Of a stretch of 64,000 nucleotides of DNA, positions 1 to 10,426 are shown piece by piece. Positions within the stretch are counted from its first letter, which is position 1. Every line of letters starts with the position of its first letter. Source of the stretch: Pholiota molesta (Eukaryota; Basidiomycota; Agaricomycetes; Agaricales; Strophariaceae); contig JACGCK010000010.1 of assembly GCA_014925825.1 (NCBI GenBank), forward strand, positions 186,001 through 250,000, in the 5' to 3' direction. The position numbers were made by a program, and so were the translations under genes. The notes below the pieces were generated by a model. It was not told the origin of the DNA and ran no database searches. It saw only the letters and a program-made list of their open reading frames with translations.

Positions 1-21
1 ACAGGTGCGTCGTTGTCCCTT

Positions 22-591
22 GATATGGCCTTTGCTTACGAATTTCTTCACAAATCAGGCACCTATGCATACCGAACTGTCTACAAATCAATTGAGCACG
101 ATTAGCGTGTTCAGCGTTTCTATCAGCCGACATTGAATGCAAAGGATACGAAGTGCTTGGCGCAAAAGATAATGTGACTACCCGAGTCCTTAATCCTGCC
201 GCCGGTTTGTCGCCTGTGTTGCACTGAAAACATTCAATCCAATCAAGACTTCGAATATACATTCAAGAAAGGCGCCTGGCACGTAATCCTTCTGCGGTCT
301 TCACATCATTAAATATCAATATGGCCTTCGCTTACGATTTTTTTCACAATGTTAGGCACCCATGCATACGGAACTGTCTATGATTCGATTGAGTAGCGCC
401 AGCGTGTTCAAGCATCTCTATCAACCGATGTTACGCCCAAAGCGATACGACGTGCTTGGGAAAAACGATGTGAATTTCCGAGTCCTTAGTCTTGCCGTCG
501 TTTCGCTGTACTGATAACATTCGTTCCGATTAGGACTTCGAATATGTGTTCAGCTCAGAAGCCTTCTGCGGCTTTGCCATTATTCATTATC
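22..591. repeat. Degenerate tandem duplication, two units of about 296 bp
   Basis: Unit 1 (about 23-315) and unit 2 (about 319-591) share ordered blocks. These include the ATATGGCCTT-CGCTTACGA start, GGCACC-ATGCATAC-GAACTGTCTA, AGCGTGTTCA, GAGTCCTTA, GACTTCGAATAT and CCTTCTGCGG. The copies differ by many substitutions and small indels, so the duplication is old. No long reading frame crosses either unit. The array may continue to the left of the window. Confidence 0.85.
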
Positions 592-1722
592 TTTCGCTCA
601 TATGTTTCACTGCGCAGGAAGGATGCATGGCCGAATTCCCGTAATATTTTCTCTCAAGCAGCGCATATGCTTATACGTATGTGGTGAAAAGAAGCAAGAA
701 TAAGCTATCCTTTCAATTCATAAGGTCGGGTTTGACGAGCTCGTAAGTCAATTTACTTGCGTCTTCCTACCCAACTTGCATGCAAACCATTTCATTTCAT
801 GTTCCCTTTCAATGGTCAGAAACCATAGCGTACAATACCGTCTCTTCGTGCGCAAGAGCACTCACTTCTATTTCGAGCGGGAATGAGCAAGATGCGGGCC
901 AATCAAAAATAAATCGATCATCGCGGTCTTACAATCCATGTTTCTATAACCCACGGTGAAGCTATCATACCTAAGTTTATCTCGGTTCTGATATCGTTCT
1001 CCGAATCTCGAACACTTAGCAAATCAGATGCCGGTGATTCGCGCACCCCAGCGCAACTACGATGCACACGGTGGGCTTATAGGTGGTCGGTTCGCGGGGC
1101 GCTCCGTTTGTGCGTCAGCCTGACGTGCTGTCATCTGCCTGTAAGATAGATGTGGGTTACAGGCAGGTTTAGGTCGGGGAGTGTTTTGGGCTTCAGCTCG
1201 ACTGACCCTGCGTCCACCAGTGCGAAATACACTACCACGACGCAATAAATGATCAATGGACACTTTCTCGTGCTTCGGAGCTTCATGTCATGTATGTCTT
1301 GTGCTTCACTTCGGTGTTTTTGTTTTTGTTTTTGCTTAAACCTCTGAACGTGTCCAGATAATAATAGCTATCTATATAGGCGGCGGCACTCGGACCCAGT
1401 CAGTGTGTGAATGACAGTACTTACTGCTAATCTATTGGCAGAGATCACACCCCCCGTGACAGTTCCGACCTCACCGCTGGGATGTCGTGCTCATGTACCA
1501 TGTATCAGCAGCGACCGTTTCTTCTTGCACCTGTGCACGCGTCTGCAGCCTCCGCGGCTCTCCGATCCTTCTCATGGCTTCCGTAGTGGACGGACATAAC
1601 GCCCTCGAGGCTAGGGCCAGCCAGACTCATAAATTGACGGTGGATCCGAACGCGATCTTCGGTGATCTCTTCCTTTCGACGCTTGCCCTCTTCCTTGCAG
1701 ACTTTGTACGAAGGATTGAGAG
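592..1722. other. Stretch without a recognised gene
   Basis: Only short unsupported frames are seen on both strands. A T-rich run lies near 1315-1337. The last part is presumably the promoter and leader of the downstream membrane-protein gene. Confidence 0.5.
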
Positions 1723-3718
1723 ATGGAGTTGAGCTTGCAGTAAGTCATTTTTTTCTTCGTTATCGTTGATTTGTGAGGCTGGTGCTGAGATTTGGATGTA
1801 TCGAGATTCGGCCCAATTCTACTTGGCGTGCTGCTTAGCATGATTATGCATGGAGTAAGATCGCATATCTTTCATACATACTGGCGGCGGTATAACTGAC
1901 ATCATCGGTCGGTCAGGTCTTGCTCTCCCAAGTACGTGCTATGCAAAACCTTAAAAGCATCGGGAAATTCAACATTACCATCCATTAGATATACTCCTAC
2001 TATCTCCTCTACAGAAGGTGTAGCAATTGCTTCTACCTCTAATATTTGTTGCATTGCTCATCGTTATCAACGTCCAATTATAGCACCGATCCAAAACTTA
2101 ATAAATACATGGTGGGGTTATTACACCTTTTGTTTATTCTCAGTGATATTCACAATCCGCGCTTATCGCCGTAGGTTCTATATATTTTCATTGTCGAGTC
2201 CCTGCACACGGCCTTTTCAATATTCATGATTTATCAACCTCTAATCCTGCGATTTGGTAAGCCGCAGTCTTAGATCCGTATTCGAGATAGTGTTGATCTC
2301 GTCTCCGGAAATAGGCGACCCACATGCGCTGGTGGAATATCCGCTAGGTTTGTGCTTTTCCGTGTTCCTTGTTTGAATCCCGGCACTCACCTGACGTCGC
2401 GTTCAATTTTTAGCTCTCTCCCCGCGTAAGTTTGTCTTACCCATTAGAAAACGCCGTGATCTGTGGGCTCATGACAAGAATAATTACGCAGTTGTGTCTT
2501 TAATGGTGCGGTCCGAATCAGCATCTATTTCTGTCGAATCACATTAATTAACCGCGTCCGACTTTCCAGGCTGCTATATCTCTACCTATACAAATCTTCG
2601 TTGCCTGGAGAATTATTCGTCTTCAACATTCCTTCTGGGTCGGCGGTGCCATTTTTATTTTCGCGGCGATTTCGTTCGGTCAGAAAGAACCCCTCTTTCT
2701 TTCTATCTACCAACCGTTTTCTAACATCTGCCTCGTTCTCACCTGCAGCCGGAGGCGTGCTCTCTGCGGTTCAGATCAAGCAGTCTGCTCATTTCTCGGA
2801 ACGGCGTTCACTGCAGTTGTCGGCCATCCTGTGGCTCACTCCCGGAGCGATAACGGATATTGTTATTGCTGCCACGCTGTCATGGAGTCTGGTACGACAC
2901 TCCTAACGCACTCTGACTGGGTGGGCACTGATGCTGCAGTCTTATTTGCAGTATAAACGAAAGACGGGCTTGCCTTCGACGGACGCCGTCATCAGTCGAA
3001 TAATTCGGCGTAAGCTCACATTGGAAACGGAGATTGTCTCTTCTAGAATACTGACGATGCGATGATGTAGTTACCATTCAAACTGGTGTAATGACGTGAG
3101 TGTGGACATCTATTCCAGATCGTACTTCGCCTGACACTCTGTTCCAGCTCGATCGCAGCAGTACTGAACTTGCTCACTTTGGTTGCTCTACCAGTGCGTG
3201 ATCTCCTACTTGTGAAATCGTTCCACCCATTTGATTTTTCAAACAGACCGGAAATTCAATGTACGCTATCTCCCACTAGCCTCGGATATGAATGCCAGAT
3301 CTAATTTTGTCGTCGAAGTAATTTTATCTTCAACATTATGCTCATGAAAATCTATGGCAACTTCCTGTTGGCCACTCTGAATGTAAGTCCGCGTTGTATC
3401 CCTCTCGCTATCGTCTAATAATTATATTCTCAGGCACGCGCGTCGTGGACCAACGATCTGCAACATGTCAACGGGAGCCTCCTTTTCGAGAACGTGCTGA
3501 ATGCTTCCGACAAAGTATGCTCTTTCGTCGTCAGTCCTGGCCTTATAAATCCACTGACTGTGCTCTAGCCTCTCAGCTTCGTAAAAGCGATCTCAGCCGT
3601 CGCCCCGAATGCGAACGGTGAAACCCAAAATTCCGAATCAGAATTCGGAAGCAGCCAGGGTTCATCTTCCGTTGACATGGTACAACGGTACAGCACCGAT
3701 CTCACTTTGCCTGTGTAG
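1723..3718 (+). CDS. Multi-pass membrane protein, DUF6534 family
   Basis: Agaricomycete family of about seven transmembrane helices and unknown role. A short first exon (1723-1739) splices to 1806, giving a first helix with GPILLGVLLSMIMHG, typical of the family N-terminus. A later exon (about 2414-2505) joins one at 2570 that encodes IQIFVAWRIIRLQHSFW, the conserved IQ-F-AWR segment. The next exons carry the W-x6-D-x2-IAATLSW helix, the KRKTGLPSTD loop, and IYGNFLLATLNAR near 3350-3430, a hallmark of the C-terminal part. The tail is Ser-rich and stops at 3716-3718. Exons between about 1856 and 2413 are not resolved, so a damaged N-terminal third cannot be excluded. The gene converges on the mscL-like gene with a 60-bp gap. 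Confidence 0.75.
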
Positions 3719-3778
3719 TGGACATTTAGCAGCTACATGTGTATAGTTAGGTACAGTGACATCAATATACGGACATCC

Positions 3779-4533
3779 CTAATCTGAACGGGGTGCTAAA
3801 GCGCTTCTATCTTTCTCTTCCCTGCCGTCCAGCCATGACGTACACATCGGACATCGTTTAGCCTGGAAATATGGATTTAGTCTCGAGTCGTCAGTTGTAA
3901 GACGATGTCGTACCTTGGCTGAAATTTCTTTCCTACAATAAGTACACTTTACTGTGTGCCTAATGATTGAGTCGTGGCTGACGTAGCCGTAGAGATTTGC
4001 CAGGAAGTAGAGGGTCACACCAATGCCAATGAAACTGACGACATGGTCAAGAAATGCCCTGCGAGGACGGTTCATTGCGATGGCTATGAGATACGGAACG
4101 ACCTGGCGTACCCATATGTAAGGATGACTGCGCCGTCTTCCATAGCCTGGTTCCGCGTATTATATCCACCCGAATCTTTGTAATGTGCACCTTTTCGTAG
4201 GACCAGGAACTTCTCTTCCAGATTACGGGACATGAAAGGCAGTAGGGAGAGAGGCGGGAGCAAGATGTCAGACACCAGAGAGTTGACGACTGCAGTGAAT
4301 GCCCCTGCGATTCTGGGTGGAATATAAGCGACGACACTACACCGACATTCGGGATATGATGCTACTCACACCAAACCGGTAGCTACCTCCAGCACATTGT
4401 CGCGAAGAGCGAAATCTATAAAACCAGACCATGCGCTTTTGACTGTGCGCCTGATGTGACCGACGTCAGATTCCGCGTCTTGTAGCAATGCTCGTCGGGT
4501 ATCGTCGGAGGGCATAAAGCTGGGGACAGGCAT
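3779..4533 (-). CDS. MscL-type mechanosensitive channel with C-terminal CxxC pairs
   Basis: Large-conductance mechanosensitive channel homologue of the fungal type, expected to gate on membrane tension. Four exons are modelled and the product is about 198 residues. Exon 1 (start 4533) gives an N-terminal helix with FIDFALRDNVLEVATGLV, the equivalent of the bacterial FA-RGNV-DLAVG pore helix. Exon 2 gives AGAFTAVVNSLVSDILLPPL, which continues the first membrane segment, then a periplasmic-type loop. Exon 3 gives the second membrane segment (VSFIGIGVTLYFLANLYGYV). The cytoplasmic end has CTYC and, after a 47-50 nt intron, CPMCTSW, so two CxxC pairs that could bind zinc. Bacterial MscL is about 136 residues and lacks the Cys-rich end. 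The promoter lies in 4534-4900. Confidence 0.9.
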
Positions 4534-5030
4534 AGCAGGGTTCCTTACACTTGTGTCCTTGTAGGGTGTGTAATGTAGCTAGGGAGTGAATGCCAAGGAG
4601 GTGTAGGCAATGCGGGGCTTGTTGAAACCGCTAAATTTAGCCCATCTGATCTACTATCCGTGAGATAAACCCGCAATCTAATCAGACAAGAGATCGAGCC
4701 ACTAGAATTGAAATAGAGGAAGATGAGTTCGAGTTGTAGATGCGTGTCGTTCAAAAGTCATTGCCTAGTAATGAACATATTCTTACAAGAAAAATCTAAT
4801 ATAAACCTCCTCATCTTTGCCGACAAGCGATTCAATGTTCAAATGAGTGGTATTGATGACGTTGAGGCTTGAGTTACTTATTATTATGATCTTTCAGCCC
4901 ATCTCGGATTGTCTTTGAGAGGTCAGATTCAATATACCAGGAATCATAAGGAACGCCCCTAGTTCAATCTAGCTAGTGGTAGTTTAAATCGTCGACCAGT
5001 TTAATAAAGTATCTTGGGATATTATCAATA
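4534..5030. other. Intergenic stretch
   Basis: AT-rich DNA holding the promoter side of the MscL-like gene and the 3' end of the GNAT gene. No supported gene is seen. Confidence 0.5.
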
Positions 5031-5705
5031 TCACAAAGTAAAGCTCATCCATATATCCCCCGGCACTTCTCCTTCATACCCCGTTTCCTCCACAAAACCC
5101 GTCTGCCGATACAGCCCATGCGCGCCCTCGTTCTCCGCATACACTTTCAGAAACACCACCTTCGCCATCTTCCCTTCCTTCCCCGCAGCGCCATTCCCTG
5201 ACGCATCGACCGCGGTGGGTGCCTCCGAGTCCGACCCCGCCTCTCTGACCAGCTCTATCGCATCCCGGATCAACGCCCGCCCAACCCCGCGTCGCCTCGC
5301 GCTCGGGTGCACCCACATCCCAACCAGGACGTACCGCTCCACCCGCCCCTCCTCCACCGCCTCCGCAAGGCGCGCGACCCGCGGTAAGTCGTCCGGATCT
5401 CCTAGCATCAACGGATGGAGCACGGACAGCGTGCCGATCCAGTCCGCGGCGTCTTCATCTGCACCGCACGGGGTGTGGCCATCAGCTGGGGCGCACGTGA
5501 AGCGCGCCGCGAGCGTCGTGCGCCCGGGCGTGTCCACTCGGGCGCGCCACTGCTCGTGGGTGAGGAGGACGCTGTCCGCGTAGGTGGAGCCGTACGCCTC
5601 TGGGTTGGTGCGCAGTGCGTTCAGTCGGAGGTGGGAGTATTTGTCGACGTCCGTGTCTGATGCGGGGGTGGGGATGCGGTATACTTCGATAGTGGTTTCA
5701 GCCAT
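5031..5705 (-). CDS. GNAT-family N-acetyltransferase
   Basis: Probable acetyl-CoA dependent N-acetyltransferase; the acceptor substrate is unknown. It is an intronless frame of 224 residues from the ATG at 5705. An upstream in-frame ATG at 5756 would add 17 residues, but the MAETTIEVYRI start fits family N-termini better. The acetyl-CoA pyrophosphate loop (motif A, R-x-x-G-x-G) is visible as ARRRGVGRALI near residue 140, preceded by the beta strand YVLVGMWVHP. Motif B follows as VFLKVYAENEGAHGLYRQTGF. A Gly/Ala/Glu-rich insert sits between the two motifs. The gene is much richer in GC than the flanking DNA, as are many coding exons here. Confidence 0.9.
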   Translation of the reverse strand: MAETTIEVYRIPTPASDTDVDKYSHLRLNALRTNPEAYGSTYADSVLLTHEQWRARVDTPGRTTLAARFTCAPADGHTPCGADEDAADWIGTLSVLHPLMLGDPDDLPRVARLAEAVEEGRVERYVLVGMWVHPSARRRGVGRALIRDAIELVREAGSDSEAPTAVDASGNGAAGKEGKMAKVVFLKVYAENEGAHGLYRQTGFVEETGYEGEVPGDIWMSFTL

Positions 5706-6680
5706 GGACCTGAACTTGAGAGTATCCGAGTCAAAAACGAGATTGTTAGTCTGCAATAATGGCTAGGACGGTACGGTGTAGGTTTGGGCGGGCAAGTCAA
5801 AGATTGGTTATACATATAGCCCAGCCATGCGATCGAGTCATCTATTTGAACATTGGCAATACAAGTTCTCGACAGGCACTTCATCGAGTCACGTATTTTT
5901 ATTTGATCAATCTCATCTGAATTCAGGGTTTCGTATGGGAATCTGCTACTGCAGTTCAATTCGGGCCGGGCTGCAAACCTAGAAGTGATATTTATCAACA
6001 GGTAGCGAAAGATAAGGAGCGACGTAGACGGACCGAACAAGGCTTGCGAGTGTTTGAAAGGATTTCAGCTTTGGGTACTAACAGTCGGTCTTACTTATGA
6101 GGTGGTGACTGGACACTTCTTTACCTTTAACGCTGTGGTGATGATAGATATATGATTAATATGCATTGGAACGGCTGGTGAGATCTCCCGCTAACGGGCC
6201 AGATAAAAGGGTATAAGTTACAAGTGTTTGCCAGGTGCCTAGATATCAACAGAAGGAGACGTAGAAGAGGAACGAGAGTGAGGTACAGAGTCCATAGTAT
6301 GGTGTAGTTTGCTTTGTGGCTAGAACTGAGAAGTCCGAGAAAGATATATGCCACTAAGTTTAAACGAGGGTTGTGTTGCCAGAGAGTATATCAAATTCCT
6401 CCAACAGGTATTGTCGCTGCTAACATGATGAGACTGCTTGTTGTATTCGAGCGGTGAGAAGGGAATTCCTACCAGCAACAGTTTGGAATTTTGCAACAAG
6501 CTAAGGCAGTGTGGGTAGAGTGTGCAAGGGAATAAGCGATGTCGAGAAATATAGTAGAATAAAGTATGAGTGAATGAGTGACGTCGGTCTTCCGAGAGAA
6601 TATCGCCAGCGGAGACTTCTGCATGCAAACAAATGAAAAGCATTCCTTATATCAGACAAAAAACACACACCATCTTTGAA
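5706..6680. other. Intergenic stretch without a supported gene
   Basis: Frames of 75-139 codons occur on the minus strand but have no recognisable motif and AT-rich, intron-like composition. The left end is the promoter of the GNAT gene. Confidence 0.5.
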
Positions 6681-7019
6681 TCAATACGAGGGATCGACCT
6701 CCGGAGGAGGCACCCTACCCATACCCATGCCACCCTCTATCCATATGGCCTTTCGCATAGAAAAGGCGAGCCAGAATAAGAATGCCACGAAGATCAACAA
6801 CGCGGCACGAGCGAACGGCGACGGCGTGCGCACACGAAAGCGTGGGTCCGAGTCGAATGCGGGTATGGGTTCACGGCGAGAGCGAGGCCGCCTCACAGCT
6901 GCGTCGTCCTCGACATCGTTGTCGAAGTGCGAGTCCCCATCATAAGGCGGTGGGTACGAGGGCGATTCTGGGCGAGAAGGACTCGGGCTTGTTGGTAGAA
7001 GCTCGTATTTTGGCGCCAT
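6681..7019 (-). CDS. Small single-pass membrane protein
   Basis: A single-exon frame of 112 residues that I do not recognise as a named family. The N-terminal two thirds are Pro/Ser/Arg/Asp-rich and probably disordered and cytosolic. Runs such as SPSPSRPESPSYPPPYDG and RRPRSRREP are visible. One hydrophobic helix (AALLIFVAFLFWLAFSMRKA) lies at about residues 72-92, followed by a short Gly/Met/Pro tail. The layout suggests a tail-anchored-like or type II protein of an internal membrane. It is divergent from the F-box gene, with about 440 bp between the two starts acting as a shared promoter region. Confidence 0.65.
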   Translation of the reverse strand: MAPKYELLPTSPSPSRPESPSYPPPYDGDSHFDNDVEDDAAVRRPRSRREPIPAFDSDPRFRVRTPSPFARAALLIFVAFLFWLAFSMRKAIWIEGGMGMGRVPPPEVDPSY

Positions 7020-7456
7020 AGGTGTTTATAATGTTCTTCAGAAAGAGGAACTTAGAAATGGAATAATGAAGTTTGAATTTGAAACAGGATCGTGGCCGTC
7101 TAAGGGAATGTGTTGTGATGCATGAGAGCAATGGCAGTTCCCCTTGGTCACCACATTAAATTACCTAATTGCTAAGTACTTATAATACTCACGATATTTC
7201 GGTCGGTGATACAAAATTCCAATCGTTCACGGGACGAGGATTCTAATTCCAAGTGTCCCCAACCTCAACCAAGTCTCCAAAATCCCGTCTTGCTTTCGAT
7301 TTCTCCTGCTCTGCTTATCACATACTGAGTACTGAGTACCGACTAACAACTTACCAACTAACAGTCTCAATCACTCTTACTTTAGAATCAGTCGAACTCA
7401 AGTTGAACTCAAGCCAATCTCAAGCCCGACGTTGATGTTATAGACTTCTCAGCTCA
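7020..7456. promoter_or_regulatory. Divergent promoter region
   Basis: Lies between the start codons of the small membrane protein (minus) and the F-box gene (plus). No sharp TATA box is evident. It probably holds both promoters and leaders. Confidence 0.45.
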
Positions 7457-8960
7457 ATGACAGATGTTCAGGTTCGCAGATAGACGTTTTTTTCACTGAT
7501 AATCTAATATTGAATTTTTCTAGTCACAATTTAGCATTGCGCAGAGCCTTCCATTCGACATCCTGCAAGAAATCTTCCATCTTTGTCTGCCTTCCGAGGA
7601 TAACCCAACACTCAATTGCCAGCCAAACCCCTCACTCGCTCCTCTACTGCTCTGTCATATCTGTACTCTATGGAGGACCGCCGCCCTGAGGATGCCCTTC
7701 ATCTGGAAATCGACCACATTTACAATACAGAATGTGCGTCATCCGGATCCCCCGTTCGAACGATTCAACTTGCCAAAGAGTAGAAAATTCATTGCGTGGT
7801 GGAACAAACATATCCTGGATGTGGCTCCGTCTTTATATTTCCCTTCGCCAACTTCTCGTCCTGGAAATCGACGTATCGACTTTCGCCAGCTTAAAAACTC
7901 CAAGTCAATTCTATTCAACGATCCTTTTTTCAGAGCCGCCCATGGCCTCCGATTAACAATAACGAACCAGGAACTCGATGCCATTTGTTCGAACCAAGCT
8001 CCGTTTGACAATCTTGTTGAGCTCAGAATAGAGACTTTCCCAGACTCTAGAACACCTCGCATTGCCCTATCGCCCTTTCCCTGTTCTCCGCGTCTGACCC
8101 GCCTACAACTGTCACATGGGGACTCCTTCGAAGGGCGAGCGCTCCACATATTCCCTTGGTCGCAGCTTACCCATTTATACCTCCCGCGCACCATCTCGCT
8201 CAGTTCCTGGAGAACACTCCTACAACGCTGCACCAACCTCACGGTTATGGCGAGTATTTTGGCTGTCTCTGACGCCGGCACACCTAGTTCGCCCACCGTT
8301 ATAGAGTCCCTGCGCCAACTCGTGGTCGCACTCAACAACATGCGCATGACTATTCCGTTTTCCACCCTCGTCTTCCCACATTTGACGGCCTTCCGACTAG
8401 CGAACGGGCGGGCTGTGCCGCATTTTATGACCATCAAAGCGCTTGAGGAACTCCTATCCGCTATGCCTGCCCTCATAGAGCTGCACTTTGACTGGGCCTT
8501 GTCATTCGATGACGAAGATTTTATTCCATTTGACCAGCTGCACCTTCGAGATGGAAGAGGTCTCTCTGCGTATCTCCCTCATCTTCAATATCTCGTCATC
8601 GACTTTATTGATCCTAGCAACAACGGCATTGACAAGAATATTATTAGATTCCTCAAGTCGGAGTGGCTCTGCTCTGGGTGGATATCTCATGATTCTTCCG
8701 GTTCGCGGTTTCGAAGGAAGCTGGAGTTTATCGTTCAGAATTCGTCGTACTTTCACGACCAACCTGTCCCTGAAAAAATTATTGAGGGAGTCAAAACTTA
8801 CCTCGAGAACGAATGGCCCGCCAATGCGCCATTCGATGTTTCGATACAGGATGAAGAATCGGTGAAAGGTTTTGGTCGCGGCATATATGATGTTTTCGAT
8901 GAAAAGCTGCCGAGTATCGGATGGGACGAAGCTGTAGACTTTTATACGTCGGTACATTAA
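7457..8960 (+). CDS. F-box protein
   Basis: Predicted substrate-recognition subunit of an SCF ubiquitin ligase. It has two exons: 7457-7471 (MTDVQ) and 7524-8960. The 52-nt intron ends TTCTAG, and the joined frame is open for 483 residues. The F-box sits at about residues 12-60 (SLPFDILQEIFHLCLPSED, then CHICTLWRTAALRMPFIW), matching the common basidiomycete form LP-EIL-EIF with V/I-C--WR-IA. The rest has irregular leucine-rich stretches typical of fungal LRR-like F-box proteins, for example LRQLVVALNNM and LPHLQYLVIDFID. The target protein is unknown. Such genes form large, fast-evolving families in Agaricomycetes. Confidence 0.9.
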
Positions 8961-9551
8961 CGGCGTCGGGTCATCTGCTGACCCAACTTCCAAGGGACAA
9001 TCAGATATTACTGGTTAATACCCTTTACTTTTGCTCCTTCTTGACTCCTTTGTGAGTCCGCCCTCTTTTGTCTCTCGATCATTATGATTGTAGGGTAGTA
9101 CAGCCCGGAGTCGGATCCAGACGAAGTACAGCTTTATAGTAAGCTATAATATACGTCACTGACACTTCCATGAGACTTTTTAAACTACCCTTTTCTCTAT
9201 TTACAGCCTCAATCCAAGCTGCGGCGCTACCCTTTCGTAAGGTATGGAATTACTAAGGGGCGGTTGCAAGGTCGGTTATGGCACCGTCTCCAATCGATGG
9301 TCATCGCAAAATCCAAACAACGTCTCTTTAGAAGAAATGGAGAGAATCTGGATCACAGCTCGGCCGGTGGCTACGTAGGACGCGATGAACAATTCTTGTA
9401 CATTGCAGAGTACAAGCGATCTGAATCATGATGCCTGATGCACAGCTTTGGCCCATCTCAATGACAACAATAACGTCAAACGCTATCAACGAACAGCCGC
9501 CATCATTTCGACCATCTATAAATTCTGCTCGATTTCTGCTTCATACGCCTC
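8961..9551. other. Intergenic stretch
   Basis: Terminator side of the F-box gene and promoter of the next gene. Nothing else is recognised. Confidence 0.5.
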
Positions 9552-9937
9552 ATGTTTCGTTCCATCGCCCGCAACACACTCAGCTGTCGATCGCTCTCCT
9601 CCCAGCACTATCATACCACTAGAGTCGTCAGAATGGTAGGTTTTGGCGCTGATATCCACGTCAATGTGCTCTAACGACTGCTCGTCAGTCTGGAAAGTCC
9701 GTACCCGAAGACTGGCAGATCGTCGAGACCAGTCCTGGCGGAGTCGACAAAGACTTTTACAATCCGAAAACGGGCGAAGAGACTTGGTACACCCCAGAGG
9801 GAATGACAGCGGAGGAGATTCTCCGCGTTCCCGGCGCCACGAAGTATTGGACCAATGTAGGGGACGTCCAGCGGTACATCGAACGAATGGCTAAGCAGAA
9901 GGAGGAGAACGGTGGCAAGGACTGTAAGGACTCCTAA
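9552..9937 (+). CDS. Small probable mitochondrial protein with a WW-like motif
   Basis: Two exons (9552-9635 and 9689-9937) with a 53-nt intron give 110 residues. The N-terminus (MFRSIARNTLSCRSLSSQHY) is rich in Arg and Ser and lacks acidic residues, as expected of a mitochondrial targeting sequence. Exon 2 contains VPEDWQIVETSPGGVDKDFYNPKTGEETWYTPEG. This has the W, the G, the aromatic N-P-x-T-G-E and the second W and P spacing of a WW domain, but with D-F-Y in place of Y-Y. It ends in a charged helix (YIERMAKQKEEN). It is conserved in style with small fungal proteins of unknown role. The binding partner is unknown; a Pro-rich ligand is inferred only from the WW likeness. Confidence 0.75.
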
Positions 9938-10426
9938 GGCCCGCCTGGGTGATCTTCAACGCGGAAATGGAAGGTATGTGAACTTCAATTTCACTTTCTA
10001 ATAGACTAGTGCTGATGACTGCCGACACGATAATAGCTAAATGTTGGGAATGCTTGACATATGATGTAAATTAACAAGAGATGGAATGTTAGCTGCCCTC
10101 TGTAACATGATTTTGGGATTATTCCATTATTTTTATAATAGTTCGTACCTCGGGACCATTGAAATCCCAACAACAATTGCAAATGTAGTCAACAATTGAA
10201 ATAATTTAAAACTCGTCAAGGGTCTGTCTAATGAATAACCTGACTATGAGACGAGAATTCTGAGCGCTTCGAGATCGACGGTACGCCGCTTCAAGTGGTC
10301 CAGGACATCGGTTTAAGGGGTATCGATATGAGGCATATTATCACAGAATTGTGATTAATGAGCATATTATAGTCCAAGTATATCTATGGCATATAGTAAA
10401 GGAAAAAAATAGAAGTTAAACGTCTA
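9938..10426. other. Convergent 3' intergenic region
   Basis: AT-rich DNA between the ends of the plus-strand WW-like gene and the minus-strand ferritin-like gene. No gene is seen. Confidence 0.5.

Noticed and set aside
2360..2390. GTTTGAATCCCGG resembling a tRNA T-loop
   Set aside because: No matching acceptor or anticodon arms could be folded around it.
7739..8476. 245-codon minus-strand frame opposite the F-box gene
   Set aside because: Antisense shadow of the F-box exon with no recognisable motif.
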